DNA from: Limenecus sp048360435
GTDB lineage: Bacteria > Cyanobacteriota > Vampirovibrionia > Gastranaerophilales > Gastranaerophilaceae
Length of the DNA stretch: 64,000 bases
NCBI GenBank assembly: GCA_048360435.1
Contig: DBGCOP010000030.1
Coordinates: forward strand, 1 to 64,000
Direction: 5' to 3'
Within the stretch, counting starts at the first letter, position 1. Every line of letters begins with the position of its first letter. Below the pieces are notes generated by a model, which did no database searches, was not told where the DNA came from, and was given only the letters and a program-made list of their open reading frames with translations. Position numbers and translations under genes: made by a program. Of the stretch, positions 25,347 through 34,313 are shown in pieces.

Positions 25347-25796
25347 ATGGAAAATAAAACTGAAGAAACACTCCAGTTTGATATTATGCAAATTATGGAA
25401 ATGATTCCGCACAGATACCCTTTTTTGCTGGTAGACAGAATCACAGAATGTGTACCCGGAAAATATTCCAAAGGTTACAAAAATCTGACATTCAATGAGC
25501 CTTTTTTCCAGGGACATTTCCCGGGAAATCCAATCATGCCCGGAGTATTGCAAACTGAAGCACTAGCTCAATTGGGCGCAGGAATTTTAATGACTATGCC
25601 TGAGTATAAAGGGAAACTTGTTGTATATGCAGGAATTGACAATTGCAGATTTAAAAGAATTGTCCGCCCGGGTGACAGACTTGATATGGAAGTTGAACTT
25701 GTTAAAGTCAAAGGTCCGATAATCAAAGCACAAGGCAAAGCTATGGTTGACGGACAGCTTGCAATGTCAGCTGATATGATTTTCTCGGTAGTTTAG
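25347..25796 (+). CDS. fabZ: 3-hydroxyacyl-ACP dehydratase
   Basis: FabZ (149 aa) dehydrates 3-hydroxyacyl-ACP, competing for the same acyl-ACP pool that LpxA and LpxD use. The hot-dog fold catalytic residues are His57 and Glu71 in GHFPGNPIMPGVLQTEA; IPHRYPFLLVDRI is the usual start. The gene begins right after the lpxC stop but is a separate protein, not the LpxC-FabZ fusion of some Gram-negatives. The ribosome-binding site AAGGAG lies in the lpxC tail. Confidence 0.97.
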   Translation: MENKTEETLQFDIMQIMEMIPHRYPFLLVDRITECVPGKYSKGYKNLTFNEPFFQGHFPGNPIMPGVLQTEALAQLGAGILMTMPEYKGKLVVYAGIDNCRFKRIVRPGDRLDMEVELVKVKGPIIKAQGKAMVDGQLAMSADMIFSVV

Positions 25797-25805
25797 GAGA
25801 CAAAA

Positions 25806-26594
25806 ATGATTGATAAAAGAGCAATTATAGCTGATGACGCACAAATAGGTAATAACGTAACAATCGGAGCCAATGCCGTTATCGGAAATCGAGTCAAAAT
25901 AGGTGATAATGTTACGATTATGCCCAATGCTTATTTGGAATACTGCGAAATAGGAGACGGAACGCTGATATCTCCTTTTGCAAGCATAGGTACAGCACCG
26001 CAGGATTTGGGCTACAAAAATGAACCAACAAAATCAATTATCGGCAAAAATTGCATAATAAAAGAATATGCAACAGTTAACCGCGCGTCAGGAGAGGGTA
26101 ATGCAACTGTTGTAGGAGATAAATGTCTCTTGATGACATCATCACACGTCGCACACAACTGTGTATTGGAAGATGAAGTTATAATGGCGAATCTTGCAAC
26201 AATCGGAGGACACTGTCATGTTGGCAAAGGTGCTTTCTTAGGTGGAATGAGCGTATTTCATCAGAACCTAAGAATCGGTGAAATGTGCATCATTAGCGGA
26301 TTTTCAGCAGCAAGAATGGATTGTTTACCATATGTAAAAGGAGAAGGAAGACCGCCTATTCCTCATGGAATCAATGCCATCGGTTTGAAAAGAAGAGGAG
26401 TGCCTTCTGAAGTCAGAGACCATTTAAAAGAAGCGTTAAAAATCCTTAAATCAGAAAAATATCTGATTTCGAAAGCTTGTGATGTTATAGAACAAGAAGT
26501 TCCACAAGACGAATATGTGAAAAAATTTGTTCAATTTATAAGAGAGTCCAAAAGAGGCATTACTCTTAGAAAAGCTGAAAACACAATATGCTAA
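25806..26594 (+). CDS. lpxA: UDP-N-acetylglucosamine acyltransferase
   Basis: LpxA (262 aa) carries out the first step of lipid A synthesis. The N-terminus is built of hexapeptide repeats (AQIGNNVTIGANAVIGNRVK onwards). The catalytic His is in SSHVAHNCVLED. The C-terminal helical domain with HGINAIGLKRRGVP follows. Length matches the family. lpxB and lpxK are not in the window. This is the last gene of the lipid A operon; 34 bases separate it from the aminopeptidase, so read-through is possible. Confidence 0.96.
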   Translation: MIDKRAIIADDAQIGNNVTIGANAVIGNRVKIGDNVTIMPNAYLEYCEIGDGTLISPFASIGTAPQDLGYKNEPTKSIIGKNCIIKEYATVNRASGEGNATVVGDKCLLMTSSHVAHNCVLEDEVIMANLATIGGHCHVGKGAFLGGMSVFHQNLRIGEMCIISGFSAARMDCLPYVKGEGRPPIPHGINAIGLKRRGVPSEVRDHLKEALKILKSEKYLISKACDVIEQEVPQDEYVKKFVQFIRESKRGITLRKAENTIC

Positions 26595-26628
26595 ATATTG
26601 GACATTATTACAAAAATAAGGATTAATT

Positions 26629-27732
26629 ATGAACACATTATGGGAAAAATATGCAGCAGTACTTGTAGATTATTCTACAAAAGTAAAAAAAGGTGATCTT
26701 GTTGTAATAAGAGCTACCAGCTATGAAGCACAACCGCTTGTAAAAGAAATATACAAACAGGTTCTGTTAAAAGGAGCCAATCCTGTTGTAAAAACTGTAA
26801 TGGACGGTTTAGGAGAAACCTTTATAAAATATGCTAACGATGAACAGCTTGCATATATAGACCCAATGACAGAAACAGAATATGAAAAAGCAGACGTGCT
26901 CATCTCAATCGGTGCACCGACCAACACAAAATCAATGGCAAAAGCTGATTCAAAAAAAATGGCACAACGCTCGGCGGCGACAAGAGAATTGTCAAACAAA
27001 ATGCTTAAACGCTCGGCAGAAGGAAGCTTGAAATGGGTCATAGCAGATTTTCCAACTAATGCTCTGGCTCAAGAAGCAAAAATGTCTCTTGATGAATATA
27101 CAGAATTTTTAATAAAAGCCTGTTATCTGCACCTGGATAACCCCATTGAAAAGTGGAAAGAAATAGACAAGGAACAGCAAAGACTAGCTGACTACTTGAA
27201 CAAAACAACAAAACTTCACATTATTGGAGAAGACACTGATATTACATTTGATACAACAGGACGAAAATGGTTGAATTGTTCCGGACAGTGCAATTTCCCT
27301 GATGGAGAAATATACACTTCCCCTGTTGAAAACAGTGCAAATGGAACAATTTACTTTGATTTCCCACAAATTTACAGAGGAAATGAAGCACACAAAGTCA
27401 GAGTTCGCCTTGAAAACGGAAAAGTTGTAGAAGCCAGCGCAGAAAAAGGTGAAGAATATTTTCTCAATATGATTAATATGGACGAAGGTTCTCGTTTTGT
27501 CGGAGAAATAGCAATCGGCACAAACAATATGATTCAAGAAATTACAGGAAATATTCTATTTGATGAAAAAATCGGCGGAGCTATACACATGGCACTTGGT
27601 GCATCTTATCCGGAAGCAGGCGGCAAAAATGTCTCAGGACTTCACTGGGATTTAATTAAAAACATGAAAAACGGTTCAGAAATCTACGCGGATAATGTAC
27701 TTATCTACAAAGACGGAAAATTCGTTATTTAA
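26629..27732 (+). CDS. M29-family aminopeptidase
   Basis: The 367-aa protein matches the M29 (AmpS/PepS, thermophilic-type) metallo-aminopeptidases. It starts LWEKYAAVLVDYSTKVKKGD and has NCSGQCNFPDGEIYTSPVEN, a metal-binding Glu region, then DEGSRFVGEIAIGTN, GAIHMALGASYPEAGGKN and SGLHWDLI. These supply the Glu, His and Asp ligands of the two-metal site. It probably releases N-terminal residues from peptides in the cytosol. It lies between lpxA and bioA with small gaps, likely as part of the same run of genes. Confidence 0.9.
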   Translation: MNTLWEKYAAVLVDYSTKVKKGDLVVIRATSYEAQPLVKEIYKQVLLKGANPVVKTVMDGLGETFIKYANDEQLAYIDPMTETEYEKADVLISIGAPTNTKSMAKADSKKMAQRSAATRELSNKMLKRSAEGSLKWVIADFPTNALAQEAKMSLDEYTEFLIKACYLHLDNPIEKWKEIDKEQQRLADYLNKTTKLHIIGEDTDITFDTTGRKWLNCSGQCNFPDGEIYTSPVENSANGTIYFDFPQIYRGNEAHKVRVRLENGKVVEASAEKGEEYFLNMINMDEGSRFVGEIAIGTNNMIQEITGNILFDEKIGGAIHMALGASYPEAGGKNVSGLHWDLIKNMKNGSEIYADNVLIYKDGKFVI

Positions 27733-27741
27733 AAGGTAAAA

Positions 27742-29100
27742 ATGCAATCTAAAGAAAACTGGCTGGAAAAAGATTTAAAATACGTATGGCATCCTGATAC
27801 ACAAATGAAGCAATATGAAGGTAATGATTTCAAACCTACGCTCATTGAAAAAGGAGATGGCATTTACGTATATGACACAGATGGAAAACAATACATAGAC
27901 GGTGTTTCTTCATGGTGGGTAAATACGCTTGGGCATTCAAACAAACGCCTAAATCAGGTGCTTTTAAAACAGGCAGAAAAAATTGAACACGTTCTTCTTG
28001 CAGATTTTACGCACAAACCGGCAATTGAGCTGGCAGAAAGACTTGTAAAACTTGCAGGAGAACCGTTTTCAAAAGTATTTTACTCTGATGACGGATCAAC
28101 AGCTGTTGAAGTAGCCATAAAAATGGCATATCAATATTGGTATCAAAAAGGTAAACCGAAAAAAAAACACTTTGTTTCAATGACAGACTCATACCACGGT
28201 GACACTCTGGGCTCTGTTTCAGTAGGCGGCATAGATATTTACAAAAAAATATTTAATCCGCTTGTCTTTGAAACATTGAAAGTTTGTGCACCATATTGTT
28301 ACAGATGTCCGAAAAATTGCACAAAAGAAAATTGCAGCATTGAATGTATAAAAGAAGTTGAAATACTTTTTGAAAAGCGTCATTCTGAAATAGCGGCAAT
28401 GATTGTCGAACCGCTTGTACAAGGTGCAGCAGGAATGAGAGTATACCCTGTCGAATATTTAAAAAAACTCAGAGAACTTTGTGACAGATATGATATATTG
28501 CTTATTGACGATGAAGTAGCAATGGCATTCGGACGAACAGGTAAATATTTTTCTTTTGAACATGCAGGAATAAAACCTGATATATTCTGCGTGGCAAAAG
28601 GGATAACAGCTGGCTATATTCCGCTTGCAGCAACAATTACCACAGATAAAATATACAAAGAATTTTATGATGATTTTTCAAAATTAAAAACTTTCTATCA
28701 CGGCCACAGCTTCACAGGAAATCCTATTGCATGTGCAATAGCTGTTGAAACTCTGAAAATCATGGAAGAAGAAAAAATCATAGAAAATTTATATCCTAAA
28801 ATAGAAAAATTAAAAACAGGTCTTGAAGAATTCAAACAACTTGAACATGTTGGGGATATAAGGCACATTGGAATGATAGGAGCAATTGAGCTTGTTGAAG
28901 ATAAAACAACAAAAAAAAACTACCCTTTCACAGAAAGAATCGGTCATCAAGTTTTCAAAAAAGCAATGCAACTAGGTGCAATATTAAGACCTATCGGCAA
29001 CGTTATTTACTTTATGCCTCCTTTAATAATCACGGAAGAAGAGATTGCAACCCTGCTAAAAATAGCATATAATTCTATAAAATCGGTTACACAGGAGTAA
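27742..29100 (+). CDS. bioA: Adenosylmethionine-8-amino-7-oxononanoate aminotransferase
   Basis: BioA (452 aa) is the PLP aminotransferase that makes 7,8-diaminopelargonate for biotin, usually with SAM as amino donor. The start YVWHPDTQMKQY, then DGVSSWWVNTLGH, YSDDGSTAVEVAIKMAYQYW and Lys286 in CVAKGITAGYIPL are diagnostic. It carries the Cys-rich insertion CAPYCYRCPKNC followed by CSIEC, known in a subset of BioA proteins. Other bio genes are not adjacent. Confidence 0.93.
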   Translation: MQSKENWLEKDLKYVWHPDTQMKQYEGNDFKPTLIEKGDGIYVYDTDGKQYIDGVSSWWVNTLGHSNKRLNQVLLKQAEKIEHVLLADFTHKPAIELAERLVKLAGEPFSKVFYSDDGSTAVEVAIKMAYQYWYQKGKPKKKHFVSMTDSYHGDTLGSVSVGGIDIYKKIFNPLVFETLKVCAPYCYRCPKNCTKENCSIECIKEVEILFEKRHSEIAAMIVEPLVQGAAGMRVYPVEYLKKLRELCDRYDILLIDDEVAMAFGRTGKYFSFEHAGIKPDIFCVAKGITAGYIPLAATITTDKIYKEFYDDFSKLKTFYHGHSFTGNPIACAIAVETLKIMEEEKIIENLYPKIEKLKTGLEEFKQLEHVGDIRHIGMIGAIELVEDKTTKKNYPFTERIGHQVFKKAMQLGAILRPIGNVIYFMPPLIITEEEIATLLKIAYNSIKSVTQE

Positions 29101-29106
29101 ACAATT

Positions 29107-29808
29107 ATGAAAAGAACAAATGCATTTTCACTTGCCGAAATAGTAGTGGTACTTATGATTATTGGTGTTATTGCGGCAATGACACTTCCCACGTTAATGG
29201 ATACAGCAGAGAAAAAAGAACTGGCAACAGGGTTGCAAAAAGCACATTCAACATTAACACAGGCTGTATCAAGAATGGAAATAGAAAACGGACCCGTTGG
29301 AAAAACAAGATACTGGACAAAACCGGCAGAGTTTTGGCCCCTGTTTACAGCAGAAATGAACACAACTAAAGTCTGCACAGGCGCACAGGAAGGATGTTTT
29401 ACATCAGGCACAATGAAGGCACTAAATGGAAACAACTGGGCAGAATATGAAAAAAGAGACTACGGTGTTAGAACAGCAGACGGAATGTCATTCTCATTCA
29501 GCAGCACCCTTTGTGCAGCTGACAAAGGGGTTTCAGAAGCAGACATAAAAAATGGATTAGGACGTTTTCTTGTTGACGTAAATGGCGACAAAGGTCCTAA
29601 TAAATTCGGAGAAGATTTATACTTTTTCTGTCTTGTTAAAGAAAAAGGCATAGTTCCTGCCGGAACAGACACCTCAAAAAGCGGTGATGACTGTTACAGA
29701 AAAGGCAACGGCATAACCTGTGCGGCTAAAGTTCTTAAAGCAGGCAAAATTGATTATCCATACGATAAACCAACAGCATCATCAGACAAAGACAAACCTA
29801 AAAAATAA
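29107..29808 (+). CDS. Prepilin-type N-terminal cleavage protein (pseudopilin-like)
   Basis: The 233-aa protein starts with a type IV prepilin leader and helix: KRTNAFSLAEIVVVLMIIGV, with probable cleavage before Phe7 or Ser8, an Ala at -1 and Glu at +5 of the mature form. The long mature domain has several cysteines (VCTGAQEGC, LCAADKG, FFCLV, DDCYRKGNGITCA) that may form disulfides, and it ends in a polar Lys-rich tail. Such pseudopilin-like proteins may be surface or competence components; no pilus machinery lies nearby. It follows bioA after 6 bases. Confidence 0.85.
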   Translation: MKRTNAFSLAEIVVVLMIIGVIAAMTLPTLMDTAEKKELATGLQKAHSTLTQAVSRMEIENGPVGKTRYWTKPAEFWPLFTAEMNTTKVCTGAQEGCFTSGTMKALNGNNWAEYEKRDYGVRTADGMSFSFSSTLCAADKGVSEADIKNGLGRFLVDVNGDKGPNKFGEDLYFFCLVKEKGIVPAGTDTSKSGDDCYRKGNGITCAAKVLKAGKIDYPYDKPTASSDKDKPKK

Positions 29809-29809
29809 G

Positions 29810-30511
29810 CTAGTATAATTTAATAATATTTTGAATTGCGGTTTCAGCTGTATCTAAAATTTGATACAGCTGAGCTTTTTCATATGGATTTCCCTCAGCT
29901 GTTGTTTGGAACTCAATAATTTTTCCGCTCTTTGTCATTACAACATTAGAGTCAACCTGTGCATGTGAATCTTCTGAATAATCAAGATCCAGCTTAACAT
30001 CTCCGTCAATAATACCGATAGAAACAGCTGCAATCGGCTCAAGTATAGGATTTTCTTTTAATAAACCTTTTTCCATAAGTTTTTTAACAGCTTGTTCCAG
30101 TGCAAGATAGCCTCCGCAAATGCTGGCACAACGGGTTCCACCGTCAGCTTGAATTACATCAGCATCAATAGTTACAGTCAATCCGGTCATTTTTTCCAAA
30201 TCAACACATGAGCGCAGGCTCCTTCCGATTAGTCGCTGAATTTCCTGTGTTCTTCCTGAAATTTTTGAACGTTCTCTCTGGCATCTTGTATGAGTTGACG
30301 TAGGCAAAAGAGAATATTCAGCTGTAACCCAGCCTCTCGGGTCATCTTTTTCCATCCATTTGGGAGCTTTTTCATCAACAGATGCAGTAACTATCACTTT
30401 TGTATCCCCGAACTCAACCAAAATTGAGCTAATAGCATGTTTTGTATAATCTCTTGTAAACTTTATATTTCTTAATTCATCGTTTTTTCTGTTATTCAAT
30501 CGTTCTGACAT
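29810..30511 (-). CDS. rph: Ribonuclease PH
   Basis: Rph (233 aa) is a phosphorolytic 3'-5' exoribonuclease that trims tRNA 3' ends. It shows the phosphate-binding and RNA-binding stretch SLLPTSTHTRCQRERSKISG, then QEIQRLIGRSLRS, and the core DADVIQADGGTRCASICGG. EFQTTAEGNPYE near the C-terminus is typical. The motif has Thr where many homologues have Arg (LLPTSTHTR versus LLPRSTHTR-like), so activity details may differ. It is convergent with the prepilin-like gene, ending 1 base after it, and divergent from metG. Confidence 0.94.
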   Translation of the reverse strand: MSERLNNRKNDELRNIKFTRDYTKHAISSILVEFGDTKVIVTASVDEKAPKWMEKDDPRGWVTAEYSLLPTSTHTRCQRERSKISGRTQEIQRLIGRSLRSCVDLEKMTGLTVTIDADVIQADGGTRCASICGGYLALEQAVKKLMEKGLLKENPILEPIAAVSIGIIDGDVKLDLDYSEDSHAQVDSNVVMTKSGKIIEFQTTAEGNPYEKAQLYQILDTAETAIQNIIKLY

Positions 30512-30585
30512 TTAACAACTCCTTTTCCGTCCTTCTTTTTTGTGGTAATTTTATCTTAGCAAATATTACAGATGTGGGATAGATT

Positions 30586-32160
30586 ATGACAAAATTTTAC
30601 TTAACAACAGCAATTGACTATGCAAACGGCGCACCACATATAGGGCACGCATATGAAAAAATACAAACAGATGTTCTGGCTCGTCACTTCCGCCAGAGAT
30701 ATAACGATGTATATTTCCTTTCAGGAACAGATGAACACGGCATAAAAATTCAAAAAACAGCAGCAGCTCAAAACATTACCCCTCAGGAACTCTGTGATAT
30801 GAATGCAGGAAAATTTGAAGAATGCTGGAGCGGACTGGAAATCTCATACAATCAGTTCATCAGAACAACTGACAAAGAACACGAAGCTATCGTACAAAAA
30901 ATATTTAAAAAACTTCAAGAAAACGGAGATATATACAAACACTCCTACACGGGATTATATTGTTCCGGATGTGAATCTTTTCTCAATCCAAGAGATTTAA
31001 CAGAAGACGGTCTTTGTCCCGATCACTTGAAAAAACCGGAAGAAGTCAAAGAAGAAAACTACTTTTTTAAACTTTCTAAATACAAAGACAAAATCATTGA
31101 GCACATAAAAAAGAATCCTGAATTTATTCAACCAGAATTCAGGGCAAATGAAGTTATTAACCAGCTTGAACACATTGAAGATATTTCTGTATCACGTTCA
31201 AAAGAATCAGTAAGCTGGGGAATTCCAGTTCTCGATGATGATTCACAAATTATCTATGTATGGATTGATGCACTTTCTAATTACATCACAGCACTCGGAT
31301 ATGACCCGGAAAATCCTTCAGAAAAATTTAAAAGATACTGGCCTGCTGATGTTCAAGTAATTGGAAAAGACATACTAAAATTCCATGCAATCTACTGGCC
31401 GGCTTTCTTAATGGCATTAGATCTGCCTTTGCCAAAAACAATTTTTGCCCATGGCTGGATTACAATCGACCAAACAAAAATGAGCAAATCAATCGGAAAC
31501 GTTATTGCGCCGAAAGATGTACTTGAAAGTTTTAATTTAAAACAGCCTGATGCTTTCAGATATTTCATGATGGTTACAGCACCCGCAGGCAGAGACGGAA
31601 ACTATTCAGACTTAGATTTCAAAGAAAGAGTAAATGCAGATTTGGCAAACAACATAGGCAATCTGCTAAACAGAACTTTGAATATGCAGGTTAAATACTT
31701 TGATGGAGAAATAAAACCTGAATTTATTACAGATTCTGAAAATGAAATAGCAAAAGCAGCTGCTGAGACTGTCAAACTGGTTAAAGCCAGATTTGATAAG
31801 TTTGAAGTTGCAGAAGCAGCACAAGAAATTGTTAATTTTGCTAACACTGTAAATAAATATGTCAATGATACTGCCCCCTGGAGTCTTGCAAAAGAAGGCA
31901 AAACTCAAGAGTGTGCAAGAGTTCTTTATACAGTGCTTGAATCAATGCGATTCATAGGAGCATTACTTGCACCATATTGCCCCAATATTGCTCAGGATAT
32001 ATACGAACAGCTAAACAGAGAGGAAAAAGCTGTTGAGGTTAACTTAGACAGTCTTCTTTGGGGAGGAATTCCGGCAGGAAAAATTACTGAAAAAGATAAG
32101 ATTAAGCCGGTATTTTTACGTATGGATTCAGAAATTGCAGGAGCCGCTAAAAAATCATGA
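30586..32160 (+). CDS. metG: Methionyl-tRNA synthetase
   Basis: MetG (524 aa) charges tRNA-Met. The HIGH motif is in NGAPHIGHAYEK, and KMSKS is in DQTKMSKSIGNV. The zinc-binding connective peptide has one Cys pair plus CPDH (LYCSGCESFL, then DGLCPDHL). The anticodon-binding helical domain follows. The C-terminal tRNA-binding (EMAP-like) domain of the E. coli enzyme is absent, as in shorter forms. Its TGA overlaps the prfB ATG. Confidence 0.96.
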   Translation: MTKFYLTTAIDYANGAPHIGHAYEKIQTDVLARHFRQRYNDVYFLSGTDEHGIKIQKTAAAQNITPQELCDMNAGKFEECWSGLEISYNQFIRTTDKEHEAIVQKIFKKLQENGDIYKHSYTGLYCSGCESFLNPRDLTEDGLCPDHLKKPEEVKEENYFFKLSKYKDKIIEHIKKNPEFIQPEFRANEVINQLEHIEDISVSRSKESVSWGIPVLDDDSQIIYVWIDALSNYITALGYDPENPSEKFKRYWPADVQVIGKDILKFHAIYWPAFLMALDLPLPKTIFAHGWITIDQTKMSKSIGNVIAPKDVLESFNLKQPDAFRYFMMVTAPAGRDGNYSDLDFKERVNADLANNIGNLLNRTLNMQVKYFDGEIKPEFITDSENEIAKAAAETVKLVKARFDKFEVAEAAQEIVNFANTVNKYVNDTAPWSLAKEGKTQECARVLYTVLESMRFIGALLAPYCPNIAQDIYEQLNREEKAVEVNLDSLLWGGIPAGKITEKDKIKPVFLRMDSEIAGAAKKS

Positions 32161-33264
32161 TAGATATTGAACAAAAACAAAAATATGATGAACTTGCTTT
32201 GAAAATAAACAAAGCGAAGGAGTGTCTTTGACCTTGCTAAATTAAAAATAAAAATTCTTGCACTTGAAGAAAAGCTTCAAGCAGAAGATATATGGAAAAC
32301 ACCTGATGAAGCCGCAAAATTGTCACAGGAATTAACTGAATACAAAAATACGGTTGAACAGGCAAAACGCTGGGACAAAGTTCTTGATGACTGTAACATT
32401 CTGATTGAATTATATAATGAAACAGAAGATGAAGCATTATGGGAAGAGCTTCAAAATAACCTTGATTCGCTTGATGATGAAATGAATAAGTGGGAAGTAC
32501 AAATGACACTGTCCGGCGAATATGATACTTATGATGCCATTTTGACAGTTAATGCAGGAGCAGGCGGGACTGACGCACAAGACTGGGCGCAAATGCTGCT
32601 TCGAATGTATACACGCTGGGCAGAAGCAAAAGGCTGGCAAGTTGAACTTTTGGACAAATCAGATGGTGACGAAGCCGGCATAAAATCAGCAACAATAAAA
32701 CTTACAGGGAAATATGCCTTTGGTCTTGCAAAAGCAGAACGCGGTGTTCACAGGCTTGTAAGAATTTCACCGTTCAACGCAAACGGCAAACGTCAGACAA
32801 GCTTTGCTTCGCTTGAAGTCAGTCCTGTAATAGAAGATTTTGAAAAAGCAATTCATATTCCGCAGGAAGACATTGTTCTTGAAACAATGCGCTCAGGTGG
32901 AGCAGGCGGACAAAATGTAAACAAGGTAGAAACTGCCGTAAGAATTTTACACAAACCAACAGGAATAGTCGTAAAATGTCAGCAGCAGCGATCTCAGCTT
33001 CAAAACAGAGAAACAGCAATGCAAATGCTTGCTTCAAAACTTCTGGCAATAAAACAGGCAGAACATGACAAAAAACTTGCTGAGTTAAAAGGCGAAAATT
33101 TTGACATCAACTTTGGTTCTCAAATTCGTTCATATGTCTTTCATCCTTATAAAATGGTGAAAGATCACCGCACGGGATTTGAAGTGGGCAACGTCGATTC
33201 TGTTATGGATGGAAATCTTGACGGTTTTATTGAAGCTTATCTGAAACAAAACATCTCATCATAA
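32157..33264 (+). CDS. prfB: Peptide chain release factor 2 with programmed +1 frameshift
   Basis: RF2 reads UGA and UAA. A first frame of 24 codons (starting MIDIEQKQK) runs to an in-frame TGA at 32229-32231. Translation must shift +1 at CTT to continue with GAC, giving a protein of about 368 aa, like E. coli RF2 (365). The anticodon-mimic SPF is in RISPFNANG, and the catalytic GGQ is in SGGAGGQNVNKVET. The N-terminal half without the shift would be meaningless, so this is the classical autoregulated frameshift, not a mutation. The ATG overlaps the metG stop. Confidence 0.95.
32217..32232 (+). promoter_or_regulatory. prfB: prfB +1 programmed frameshift site
   Basis: The elements are AAGGAG (32217-32222, internal Shine-Dalgarno), a 3-base gap, the slippery CTT, TGA, then C. 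The spacing and the CTT-TGA-C core are identical to the well-studied bacterial site. When RF2 is scarce the ribosome pauses at UGA and slips. Confidence 0.93.
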
Positions 33265-33313
33265 AATAAAAAAACTAACAGCAAAAATATTTATGTTCGT
33301 ATTTTAAATCAGT

Positions 33314-34174
33314 ATGAAATTATCAAACTCATTTATTAATACTTTAAGACAAACATCATTCAAAGCAGACTTCAATAAATCCTTTGATAAATATATCGAA
33401 GAAGATGAAAATATATTAGGATATGATGATGCAATTTCAGCAGAAAGAAGAAAATATATAAGAGAATCTGCATACAGCCGCATAATGCCCTATTATGAAT
33501 ATCATAAAGAAACAAGACTGAGCGAATATGAACTTAAGAAAAAAATTGAAAGCCTGTCAAGAAAAACTCAAATAGACAACAGTATACTTAATGACACTGA
33601 TTTAATGAATATAAAAAAGCTTCCGGGACTGCCTGAAGCATATTCAGGACAAAGCCTTGTTGATAAATCTTATGACTTATTTCCACTAAAACGTGCGGGG
33701 TTCAAAAAAATTATATCTATAAGTGAATACGACAAAGATTATGAAAACGAAATAAAAAATGAAGGTCTGGAATATAGTTATTTTAATTATCCGGAATCTG
33801 CTTCAAATGTGCCGGTATTTCCATTTTCCAGCCGAAACGAAGCCATCTGTGAACTTAATGAAAACACGATTACTTATAATCTGCCCAAAGAATATACCGA
33901 AGTGAATTTAAAAAAGTTTGATAAGCAATCAAAAGAATTTATAAGAGATTTAATATTTTTTACAAAAGAATTGAAAGAAGGACACAGCTATTTGCACTGT
34001 ATTTACGGAACAGAAAAAACAGATCAGGTTTTGTATTTAGCCGCATCCGTCTGCCCTGAACTAAAAGAACTCAAAACTGTAACAGGGAAAATTGACAAAG
34101 AAACACATAAAGCCGTAAAAAATACTTTGGAAGCATTAACAGAGTCTGACAAAAAACAACTCGGACTGAACTGA
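33314..34174 (+). CDS. Dual-specificity phosphatase-like protein with altered P-loop
   Basis: The 286-aa protein has a polar helical N-terminal region (about 100 residues) and a C-terminal domain that reads like a DSP/PTP fold: FPLKRAGFKKIISISEYD, then EYSYFNYPE, and SYLHCIYGTEKTDQVLYLAA as the P-loop. The HCX5R signature is nearly kept (His228, Cys229), but the Arg position is Lys235. Activity is therefore doubtful or altered; it may bind phosphate or phosphoprotein without catalysis. The N-terminus (LRQTSFKADF) recalls other lineage-specific proteins here. It lies alone between prfB and tig. Confidence 0.6.
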   Translation: MKLSNSFINTLRQTSFKADFNKSFDKYIEEDENILGYDDAISAERRKYIRESAYSRIMPYYEYHKETRLSEYELKKKIESLSRKTQIDNSILNDTDLMNIKKLPGLPEAYSGQSLVDKSYDLFPLKRAGFKKIISISEYDKDYENEIKNEGLEYSYFNYPESASNVPVFPFSSRNEAICELNENTITYNLPKEYTEVNLKKFDKQSKEFIRDLIFFTKELKEGHSYLHCIYGTEKTDQVLYLAASVCPELKELKTVTGKIDKETHKAVKNTLEALTESDKKQLGLN

Positions 34175-34260
34175 TTTTATACTCCAAATCCAGTAAATTT
34201 TGTATAAAGGCTTTATTTGTAAAACTTTTATAATATAATTGTTAGAGTAAATGAAATTAT

Positions 34261-34274
34261 GGGATAATTATCCC
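34261..34274. promoter_or_regulatory. Perfect palindrome in the tig leader
   Basis: GGGATAATTATCCC is a 14-base perfect palindrome in the tig leader, about 40 bases before the start codon. Upstream, TTTATT-16-TATAAT offers a possible promoter. It could be an operator for the tig-clpP-clpX cluster. Confidence 0.4.
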
Positions 34275-34313
34275 TGCGAAATATCGTCGTTAAAGAGTAA
34301 TAAGGATAAAAGA

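Noticed and set aside
32157..32319. prfB as a frameshifted pseudogene
   Set aside because: The TGA sits exactly in the known programmed frameshift context, and the rest of RF2 is intact.
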